A stretch of DNA of 64,000 bases from Brevibacillus parabrevis (GTDB lineage Bacteria > Bacillota > Bacilli > Brevibacillales > Brevibacillaceae). Where the stretch lies: positions 186,001-250,000 of the forward strand of contig NZ_RHHV01000021.1 of NCBI RefSeq assembly GCF_003710905.1, written 5' to 3'. The notes below the pieces were generated by a model, which saw nothing but the letters and a program-made list of their open reading frames with translations, had not been told where the DNA came from and ran no database searches. Numbering within the stretch: the stretch's first letter is position 1; each line of letters begins with the position of its first letter. Both the position numbers and the translations under genes were made by a program. This document shows positions 30,401 through 36,717 of the stretch, one piece after another.

Positions 30401-32177
30401 CGCTGTCTACGGAGAAGTAATTGAAGTCGGCTTCGGAAAAGAAGCGGGGCAGGTCAAGGAGCGCGAGGACTACCATCACTTGTGGCCGCAATGGCAACAG
30501 CAGGCGAAAAAGGTCAGGAAGATCATTCATCTGCTGAGCATGACGGACGCCAGAGCCACAGAGGCAAAAGGATTCGATGACGCCGAGCAAAGAGGCTTTT
30601 ACAGTCTGTATTACTTGCTCGATAGCCTGTCTGCTCAGCCGAGTAACGGCGAGGAATGGGAAATCATCCTCGTCGGCGACTACGCCAACCGCGTGACAGG
30701 CGATGAGATCACTCTGCGGCCGGAGCATGGCTGCTTGCTCGGTCTTGGCAAAGTGGCACGAGAAGAGTTTCCGCACGTTCGCATCCGGTTCATCGATGTC
30801 GACGCCCATACCGATCCGCATAAGGTCGTGGAGGAATTTGCGGTCGCAGCTGCCCCGTATCAGGTAGCGTATCGCCACAACCAGCGGTATGTGGAGCGTT
30901 TGCAGGAAACGACACTGGCAGCAGCAGAAGACAGGGACGCAATCAAAGCAAACGGCGTCTACCTAATTACGGGCGGAACCGGAGGACTGGGCCTGGAAAT
31001 CGGCAAGCAGCTCAGCCGCTTGCATCCGGTAAACCTCCACCTCATCAGCCGCCAAGGATTGCCTGCGCGCGAAACGTGGACGGAGATCGAAGCGGCAGGA
31101 GCAGATCAGCAGCGAATCCAGCAGATCGCCTCTATCCGCGAGATGGAAAAACAGGGTGCGAGCGTGCAGATTCACGCGGCAGACATTAGCGAAGAGAGTC
31201 AGCTCAGGCAACTGCTGGAAACGATCCGCACCGAGTCTGGCACAATCCATGGCGTGATTCATTGTGCGGGCGTAGCCGGAGAAGGGCTGCTAGTGCGCAA
31301 ACCGGAAAGCCGCATCCGGGAAGTGCTGGCTGCCAAGGTAAAAGGCACCCGGCTGCTCGATCAGCTCACCGAAGCGGACAATCTCGATTTCTTTGTGATG
31401 TTTTCCAGCATGCACACCGTAACAGGCGGCATCGGGCAGAGCGATTACGTTGCGGCCAACAGTTACCTCGACCTGTACGCCGCGTACATGCGCCAAGCAG
31501 GCAGAAAGGCGCTGACGATCAACTGGCCGCTCTGGCGAGAAGTGGGGATGGGGCAAGCCTACCAAGCCGACAACCGCCAGAGCCTGTTCGAGAGCCTTAC
31601 GCCCAGACAAGGGGCGGCGATCTTCACAGAGCTTTTGCACGCAGAGCAATGCCAGATCATCGTCGGCCAGTTGAAGCGCCGACTTGCGAAGGAGACGATC
31701 GGGCACAGTCTGGTGCACGATTACGTGCTGGGAGAAACCATCGAGAGGGCCGTCACGCAGGCGATTGGTAGCGGCAGCTATCCGGCAGACTCGTCAGCCA
31801 CAGAAACTACGATCATTAAAGAAGCAGACCATCAGGAGATTACGGCGTGGGACCAGGAGATCGCGCACATCTTGGCGAGAGTGCTGGGACTTGAAGAGAT
31901 CAGCATTTTTGCCAACTTCGAGGACTTGGGCGGCAATTCGCTGCTCGCGGTCAGACTGCAAAAGGAGCTGGACGCAGCCTATCCCGGCGTCTTCATGATT
32001 TCGAATATTTTTTCGTATCCGACCGTTCACGATATGGCGGCTTATTTGGAGCGAAAGCGCGCCACCCCGGCAAAACGCAGCATGACGATCGAGCAAATCA
32101 TGAATGATTTGGAGCAAGGCACAATAACGGCGGACGAAGCCGATCTGCTGATCAGAGAGATCAGCGAGCAAGTCTAG
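27462..32177 (+). CDS. Trans-AT PKS module 5: KS-DH-KR-ACP
   Basis: AT-less polyketide synthase of 1571 residues; start and previous stop share a base (TAATG). Domains: N-terminal docking helices, KS (Cys208 in DTSCSSG; AHGTGTKLGDSIEV with Ser instead of the usual Pro; NIGHTVGASG), DH (H694 in HRVGSEYVLP, D855 in HPAMLDNA), KR (GGTGGLG, Tyr1329 in SDYVAAN) and ACP (Ser1493 in GGNSL). It ends in a helical tail (IEQIMNDLEQGTITADEADL) like the docking tails of the other PKS proteins, implying a downstream partner, although no further PKS follows. This is the last polyketide module in the window. The next gene is a BtrH-like protein 24 bases away. Confidence 0.95.
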   Translation: MTAVEQLIFELVASQKIHPTDAAALLAQCQKLTEPIADKEIAIIGMAGKFPKGENLARFWEQLKHQQNCIDEFPDSRVRDCIDERLWGKNDKNQWFFKGGYLERIDQFDPGFFQISPVEAKFMDPMQRLMLETSYQAIEDAGYYYKELSGTNTGVYIGTDHTWGQWYRDNAAEKDPLLLSGTWSAILSSRISYWLNAKGPSLVIDTSCSSGLVAVHEACRAIQSGVCDMAIAGGIHLNYSPIKNPMLGLVESEDYLIRTFDKRANGTVWGEGVGVVILKPLQHALRDRDHIYGVIKGSAVNNDGTSDGITAPNSRAQEEVICQAWQEAGVAAEAISYIEAHGTGTKLGDSIEVDGLVKAFSRHTKKKQFCAIGTVKTNIGHTVGASGLASLLKVMLAIRQGQLPASINFLEANPFIDFFASPVYVNDRLQEWTTAGEPRIAGISSFGFSGTNCHMVVGEVPARQQKPESVDPSLYLLPLSAKDEAVLFKLVEEYVAHLSQNRELDLEDLCYTASTGRGHYSHRLAIIFTSYDDLLAKLGHLKRHGLASAEQVLYQVHEIVVSGGATEQQHGAKKKWTEREKQELSRQGEDLLTAKTAQGKDASFYLALGELYVLGAAIDWKRMYDPASCSRLSLPVYPFQKTRCWVESSSQGYRQAVPQTTGHPLLRGTTCDSLEQTVYTTSFSVATDWVVSEHRVGSEYVLPGTAYIELLLEVGRQQGGLTVIKELAFLQPFSLQEGQSHELQITLKKADGEHHFYIASKDQTDGSWRKHAEGKLCRPMQEQKRVDLAALQKAFPAARDTPDLQTDGGFITTGAHWNNIKELRVGEKECLVAIELSESQRAEAAHYHYHPAMLDNAANIAIRSIDEQLYLPFYYQEIRVYGPIPSAIYSYVRQRELGEGNQTATFDIDIVNPAGEVLVEIEGYTIKQVRTQLTAASYYEKDWIVQEVQTASPAPEKADETVVVFTGEGELAERLRQQLGAVYGEVIEVGFGKEAGQVKEREDYHHLWPQWQQQAKKVRKIIHLLSMTDARATEAKGFDDAEQRGFYSLYYLLDSLSAQPSNGEEWEIILVGDYANRVTGDEITLRPEHGCLLGLGKVAREEFPHVRIRFIDVDAHTDPHKVVEEFAVAAAPYQVAYRHNQRYVERLQETTLAAAEDRDAIKANGVYLITGGTGGLGLEIGKQLSRLHPVNLHLISRQGLPARETWTEIEAAGADQQRIQQIASIREMEKQGASVQIHAADISEESQLRQLLETIRTESGTIHGVIHCAGVAGEGLLVRKPESRIREVLAAKVKGTRLLDQLTEADNLDFFVMFSSMHTVTGGIGQSDYVAANSYLDLYAAYMRQAGRKALTINWPLWREVGMGQAYQADNRQSLFESLTPRQGAAIFTELLHAEQCQIIVGQLKRRLAKETIGHSLVHDYVLGETIERAVTQAIGSGSYPADSSATETTIIKEADHQEITAWDQEIAHILARVLGLEEISIFANFEDLGGNSLLAVRLQKELDAAYPGVFMISNIFSYPTVHDMAAYLERKRATPAKRSMTIEQIMNDLEQGTITADEADLLIREISEQV
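29520..31725 (+). repeat. DH/KR repeat, copy 2 (PKS5)
   Basis: Partner of 24780-26990; most of the KR and the C-terminal half of the DH are identical over long runs. Confidence 0.87.
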
Positions 32178-32186
32178 CATGATCGC

Positions 32187-32195
32187 GGAGGTGAG
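32187..32195 (+). promoter_or_regulatory. Strong ribosome binding site supporting a TTG start
   Basis: GGAGGTGAG, five bases before the TTG at 32201. No in-frame ATG lies near it, so this site decides the non-ATG start of the BtrH-like gene. Confidence 0.8.
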
Positions 32196-32200
32196 AAGCA

Positions 32201-33316
32201 TTGGAAGCGTTTTCGCTACCCGTTGAGCCATTCAACGGCACATGGGTGAATTGTGTTAACAACAATTTGATTTCGATATTGATGAACCACGACAAAAACT
32301 TCGCGTACGCCCCGTGCCTGGCGCAAGCACAGTATCAGCTACATTCCGTCGCAGACGACGGCAGTCAGGAAGCGGCAGAGCACAGCAGCCAGGCGCATGA
32401 AGAAGGAAGCCTGCTGCTGGACGTTGTCCGCGCGCTGGATTTTTCTTCTGTGCTGGATTTCCAAACCCACTCCTTGGAACCAGCAGACAGTGTGCACTTG
32501 GCCATCAAGCAGTTTTTGCACAGCGGATATTACGTGTTTGTCGATTTGGACCGCTTTCATTACCCTTCTGGCGTGGACGCGGAAAAGCACCGGCAAATTC
32601 ACCCTGCTTTTCTGTACGGCTACGACGAACAGACGAAATCTTATCTGTTGATCGAGGATTGCATGCAGCCGAGCAAAATGGAACCATACGCGCTTCCTTA
32701 CGATTGCTTCGACCGGGCCTTTGCAGCCGCGCAGACGTCTTCCCTGATTGTCACGCGCGTAAAGGAGCAAGAAGAGGTGGCGTTTTTTTCCAGGTGCACA
32801 AAAGAGCTGATTAGCGCGAATCTCCAGACGCTTCTGCGGGAAGAGTGCAAACCATACAAAACCGATCATGCAGGAAATCCGCTCATTTCCACAACGTACG
32901 GACTATCTGCGATCAAGCAATTCGCAGACAGCCTGGAGACGAGATTGTTCGGGATTTCCCTTTCGCAGTTTCAGCGCAAGGCAGTGGCGCTCAAAAACCC
33001 GTATTTCTTTCGCAAGTCTACCGTTCATTTGCCTTTGATCTTGCATAAGCAGAACTGGGTGAGCGAGCAAGAATTTCAGCAGCTGAGCAGCGAGTATCAA
33101 ACGCTGTGCCACGAGTGGGAGTTATTCGGAAACTCGCTGATCAAATGTTATTACAAGAGCTGCTACAGCAAGGCTTCCACCCCGGCGCACCAGCGCGAAA
33201 TCGAGTCGTTGCGAGAGCTGCTCGGCGGCATGTACGAAAAAGAAAAGCGCGTAGCGTCGCTCACGCTTGAGCTTTTGACATGCTCGACAGCATCGGGACA
33301 AACAGGAAATTTTTGA
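32201..33316 (+). CDS. BtrH-N-domain-like protein (candidate acyl-ACP transferase)
   Basis: A 371-residue protein with a TTG start behind a GGAGGTGAG ribosome site. Its first ~170 residues resemble the BtrH N-terminal family, a papain-like fold: Cys18 in WVNCVNNN, a GYYVFVDLDRFHYP strand, His134 in HPAFLYGYD and acidic residues in IED (152-153) would form the active site. In butirosin biosynthesis BtrH transfers the side chain from its acyl carrier protein to the amine of an aminoglycoside. The remaining ~200 residues are helical with no recognised motif. The gene sits between the last PKS module and an amino-sugar cassette. Inference: it moves an ACP-bound acyl chain to an amine, possibly that sugar. 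Family assignment is from motif pattern only; a structural or proteolytic role remains possible. Confidence 0.65.
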   Translation: MEAFSLPVEPFNGTWVNCVNNNLISILMNHDKNFAYAPCLAQAQYQLHSVADDGSQEAAEHSSQAHEEGSLLLDVVRALDFSSVLDFQTHSLEPADSVHLAIKQFLHSGYYVFVDLDRFHYPSGVDAEKHRQIHPAFLYGYDEQTKSYLLIEDCMQPSKMEPYALPYDCFDRAFAAAQTSSLIVTRVKEQEEVAFFSRCTKELISANLQTLLREECKPYKTDHAGNPLISTTYGLSAIKQFADSLETRLFGISLSQFQRKAVALKNPYFFRKSTVHLPLILHKQNWVSEQEFQQLSSEYQTLCHEWELFGNSLIKCYYKSCYSKASTPAHQREIESLRELLGGMYEKEKRVASLTLELLTCSTASGQTGNF

Positions 33317-33385
33317 TAAAAAGCGGATAAAAAGGAAGGAAAAACCTTTCGCATAAACGAATGAGTCAGAACCAACAGATGACAG

Positions 33386-34489
33386 ATGAAGAGGATGAAT
33401 GCTTTGGCCGAACAACGTCACATGTCCATAGGGATTGTCGGAGCCGGGTGGATCGCTGAACACGCGCATCTCCCGTGCTTTTTGTCGCTTGATAACGTGT
33501 CCGTGCGAGCGATATACGATACAGACGAGGCACGGGCTGCGCGCCTGGCCGAACAGGCGGGAGCGGCGGCGTGCTCACGTCTAAGCGAGATCGGACAGGT
33601 CCCTTTGGATGCCGTCATTTTATGTACACCCAATCACACTCACTACGAAATCGCCAAGCACTTCCTGGAAAAAGGCATCCACGTGCTGTGTGAAAAGCCG
33701 ATGACGACCACAGCGAAAGAAGCGGAGTCATTGCGCCGTCTGGCAGAAGAAACCGGAACTGTTTTGATGATGGGCTTTGTCAACCGTTACCGTGACGATA
33801 TCCGGGAGCTTCGTTCACGAATCGCAGCCGGGCAAATTGGCGAGGTGCAAATCTGCGAAGTCAGCTGGCGCCGCAAAAGAGGGATTCCCCGACCGGGAAG
33901 CTGGTTTACGCAAAAGCAGCTTTCGGGAGGGGGCGTCCTCATCGATTTGGGTAGCCATATGCTCGACCAGATGCTTTTTTTGACGGGTGCCGAGGAGCCT
34001 GTTGCTTGCCTGGGCAGCTTCCATTCCCGTCCGGTTTTCACTCAGGAAGGGTACAGCAATTGGCTGGGCAGCTCTGAATCGGAAAAGGTTGAAGTGGAGG
34101 ATACGGCAGTAGGCATGATTCAGTTTGCCAACGGTATGCTCGGCAAGGTGCAAGTAAGCTGGCAGGACGATGTAGCAGGAGATTTTGTGCAAATCCATCT
34201 GAAGGGCGAACGGGGAAGTTTGACGCTGAATACCTTGTTCGGCTTCAGCGATCAAGGATTGTACAAACAGCCGCATTTGCTGCTGACGTTTGCTGGTCAA
34301 GAGGTCCAGTATTTTCCCTTGCCTGCAAAGCCAGATCCGCTTGTTGCTTTTCAACGCCAGGCGGAGCAGTTTGTGGCGGGTATCCGCGAAAAAAGCCAGC
34401 CCGTTCCCTCTGCACAAGATGGCGAAAAAGTGGTTCGACTGATCGAGCTTCTCTATCAATCGGTGCGCAAAGGACTTGTTGTCACATGA
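33386..34489 (+). CDS. Gfo/Idh/MocA-family NAD(P)-dependent oxidoreductase (RifL-like)
   Basis: A 367-residue oxidoreductase with the dinucleotide-binding motif GIVGAGWIAEHAHL near the N terminus, the EKP motif in HVLCEKPM and the family His motif in DLGSHMLDQ. The family oxidises sugar hydroxyls. Next to a kinase and an AHBA-synthase-like aminotransferase it matches the layout of RifL, which works with RifK to turn a nucleotide glucose into its 3-amino derivative. The start is uncertain: ATG at 33386 or 33395, a TTG at 33404 better spaced from GAAGAGG, or ATG at 33422 just before the Rossmann strand. The stop overlaps the kinase start by four bases (ATGA). Confidence 0.85.
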   Translation: MKRMNALAEQRHMSIGIVGAGWIAEHAHLPCFLSLDNVSVRAIYDTDEARAARLAEQAGAAACSRLSEIGQVPLDAVILCTPNHTHYEIAKHFLEKGIHVLCEKPMTTTAKEAESLRRLAEETGTVLMMGFVNRYRDDIRELRSRIAAGQIGEVQICEVSWRRKRGIPRPGSWFTQKQLSGGGVLIDLGSHMLDQMLFLTGAEEPVACLGSFHSRPVFTQEGYSNWLGSSESEKVEVEDTAVGMIQFANGMLGKVQVSWQDDVAGDFVQIHLKGERGSLTLNTLFGFSDQGLYKQPHLLLTFAGQEVQYFPLPAKPDPLVAFQRQAEQFVAGIREKSQPVPSAQDGEKVVRLIELLYQSVRKGLVVT

Positions 34490-35427
34490 GAGCTGGACTC
34501 GTCGCTGTTGATCTTGGCGGTTCCACGGCGAGAATGGCGCTCTTCGCTCTCGATGGCGCCACGATGCTGGAAACTGCCCGGCTGGAATTGGGGCAGGAAA
34601 TCGAACCGCTGCAAGCCATTTCGCAAGTCATCAGCGTCATCGAAGGCTGGGAACAGAGGGCGCAGATGGAAATACGCAGCATTGTAATCGGGCTGGCTGC
34701 TGTGCATGATGCCGCAGGAACCATTGTCACTTGGCCAAATCGTCCGGAATGGAACGGCTTTGCCTTCCGCGATACTTTCGCCGCCTTGGCAGGCAAGCCT
34801 GTCGTGCTGTTTGACGATGCCAATCTCGCGGCGCTCGGCGAGTATGCTTTTGGCCTTGAGCACTCGGTCCAACATCTGCTGTATACAGTAGTCGGGACCG
34901 GAATTGGCAGCTCGCTTGTATGGCAGGGCAATGTGTATACAGGGGCAAGGGGAGCAAGCGGAGAACTGGGCCATATTACGGTCGATCCTTGGGGAGAAAA
35001 ATGTCCCTGCGGAGGGTTCGGCTGCTTGCAAATGTACGCGTCTGGCCGGGCGGTGGAACGCATCGCGCAAGCCAAAGGGCTGTCGGTTGCAAAAGCGAGT
35101 GACGTATTTCATTTGGCCGCTGCGGGAAACGCAACAGCACAGGCAATCGTCGACGATTCCTTGCGAATGCTGGCGATCGGGATTGCCAACGCTGTGCGCC
35201 TGTTCGACCCGGATATGGTTGTCGTCGGCGGCGGCATGGCAAGCAGATTTCCGGAACATTATCGCTCCCTGGAAAAACGCGTTCAACAGTTCCTCGGCAC
35301 CCTGCCGCAGCAGAATGTCCGCGTAAAACTTTCCGCCCTGGGAGACGATGCGGCACTTTGGGGCGGGATCGCTTACGGTTTGCAAATGTTTGAAAAAAAT
35401 AAAGAAATGGAAGGTGTTCGCAAATGA
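34486..35427 (+). CDS. ROK-family sugar kinase (RifN-like)
   Basis: A 313-residue ROK kinase with the phosphate-binding DLGGST near the N terminus and the ROK signature GASGELGHITVD followed by the zinc-binding CPCGGFGCL. ROK enzymes phosphorylate hexoses or amino hexoses at O6. In the rifamycin pathway RifN is a kanosamine 6-kinase, and the flanking oxidoreductase and aminotransferase here are of the matching families. Coupled to both neighbours by ATGA overlaps, so the three are made together. A general glucokinase role cannot be excluded from sequence, but the position inside the antibiotic operon argues for a dedicated amino-sugar step. Confidence 0.87.
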   Translation: MRAGLVAVDLGGSTARMALFALDGATMLETARLELGQEIEPLQAISQVISVIEGWEQRAQMEIRSIVIGLAAVHDAAGTIVTWPNRPEWNGFAFRDTFAALAGKPVVLFDDANLAALGEYAFGLEHSVQHLLYTVVGTGIGSSLVWQGNVYTGARGASGELGHITVDPWGEKCPCGGFGCLQMYASGRAVERIAQAKGLSVAKASDVFHLAAAGNATAQAIVDDSLRMLAIGIANAVRLFDPDMVVVGGGMASRFPEHYRSLEKRVQQFLGTLPQQNVRVKLSALGDDAALWGGIAYGLQMFEKNKEMEGVRK

Positions 35428-36608
35428 GTAACCTGACAGAAAGATTCCCAAGCTGGCCAATGGCAGATGAAAACCAGGAAAAAGAATTGTTGGAAGCGTT
35501 GCGCAGCAATCAATGGTGGCGCATGTCCGGCACAAAAGTAAAAGAATTTGAACGAGTATTTGCCCAGATGCACCACGCCAAGCATACGCTGGCCGTTACA
35601 AACGGAACACACGCGATCAAGCTGGCTTTGCATAGCCTGGGAGTCAAGCCGGGTGATGAAGTAATCGTTCCGGCTTTTACCTTTATCTCGACGGCGTTGC
35701 CAGTCATCAGCTTGGGCGCGATCCCTGTCCCTGTAGACGTCGATCCTGGCACCTTTTGCCTCGATCCGGTAAAAGTGCGGGAAGCGGTTACGCCGCGCAC
35801 AGTCGGGATGATTCCTGTGCATATGGCGGGACACCTGTGCGATATGGACCAGCTCCAGCAGATTGCCGATGAGTTTCATCTGTTTATTATTGAAGACGCC
35901 TGCCACGCGCACGGCGGTGAATGGAAAGGAAAACGCGCAGGCAGCATGGGTGATGCCGGGGTGTTCAGCTTCCAGCAATTTAAACTGATGACGGCGGGAG
36001 AAGGCGGCGCGCTCATCACGAATGCTCAAGATTTGTATGACCAGGCTTTCCTGTACCACAATGTGGGCCGTCCAGTTGGCGACAAAAAGTATCAGCACCT
36101 TGTCGAAGGTTCCAACTATCGGATTTCCGAATTTCAGGCTGCTGTCCTGCTGCCGCAAACCGCGCGCCTCGCTGAGCAAAACAAGCGCCGCGAGTACAAT
36201 GCGCAAGTTCTCGATGCGGAAATGAAAGAAATCGATGGCATCATTCCGCAAATCCGTCAAGAAGAGTGTACGATCCATACGCACTACATGTACATGTTCT
36301 ACTACAATCCGGTCGAATTTGGCGGGATCACAAGAGAGCGGTTTGTGGAAATGCTGAACGAACAAGGCATTCCCGCTTACATTGCCTACACGCAGATTCA
36401 CGATACGCCAATCTTCAAGCAGTTCGTCGCCGATCTGGGCGATAACTACGCTTTCCCGAACCAGTTGCACTGCCCTGTCTCGAAGAAAATTGCCGAAGAG
36501 GTCATCTGGATTCATCATCGGGCACTGTTGGGTGATGCGGAATCGGTCAAAGGGATCGCCCAAACGGTCAGGGAACTGCAAGCGAGCACAAAAGCAAAGC
36601 TCGTATAG
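35424..36608 (+). CDS. DegT/DnrJ/EryC1/StrS aminotransferase, AHBA-synthase (RifK)-like
   Basis: A 394-residue PLP enzyme of the sugar aminotransferase family. The N-terminal FPSWP...NQWWRMSG...FERVFA, the TLAVTNGTHA and VIVPAFTFIS segments, VHMAGHLCDMD and the lysine region SFQQFKLMTAGEGG are closely like AHBA synthase/RifK rather than generic ArnB or DesI types. RifK has two roles, aromatising amino-DHS to 3-amino-5-hydroxybenzoate and, with RifL, transaminating a 3-keto nucleotide sugar. Here RifL- and RifN-like genes are present, but RifG, H, J and M equivalents are not seen in this window, so the sugar role is favoured. An intrinsic terminator follows 44 bases after the stop. Confidence 0.88.
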   Translation: MSNLTERFPSWPMADENQEKELLEALRSNQWWRMSGTKVKEFERVFAQMHHAKHTLAVTNGTHAIKLALHSLGVKPGDEVIVPAFTFISTALPVISLGAIPVPVDVDPGTFCLDPVKVREAVTPRTVGMIPVHMAGHLCDMDQLQQIADEFHLFIIEDACHAHGGEWKGKRAGSMGDAGVFSFQQFKLMTAGEGGALITNAQDLYDQAFLYHNVGRPVGDKKYQHLVEGSNYRISEFQAAVLLPQTARLAEQNKRREYNAQVLDAEMKEIDGIIPQIRQEECTIHTHYMYMFYYNPVEFGGITRERFVEMLNEQGIPAYIAYTQIHDTPIFKQFVADLGDNYAFPNQLHCPVSKKIAEEVIWIHHRALLGDAESVKGIAQTVRELQASTKAKLV

Positions 36609-36652
36609 CCCAGCCAGGGCCGAAAAATTTTCTCGATAGCTGATGTGGAAAA

Positions 36653-36694
36653 GGACGGGTACCGGAGCACAAGCGCCGGGACCCGTTCCTTTTT
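36653..36694 (+). terminator. Intrinsic terminator inside the assembly-line operon
   Basis: GGACGGGTACCGG (36653-36665) pairs with CCGGGACCCGTTCC (36676-36689) with a 10-base loop and one small bulge, followed by TTTTT (36690-36694). It lies between the aminotransferase gene and the next same-strand NRPS gene, just before that gene's ribosome site. Full termination here would cut off two essential-looking NRPS genes, so partial readthrough or antitermination is likely. Confidence 0.8.
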
Positions 36695-36717
36695 ATCCAG
36701 AAGGGGGAAAGCAGACG

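Noticed and set aside
36643..36717. Longer start for the T-C-A-T-TE NRPS
   Set aside because: The extension would translate the terminator hairpin; the ATG at 36718 has AAGGGGG at the right distance.
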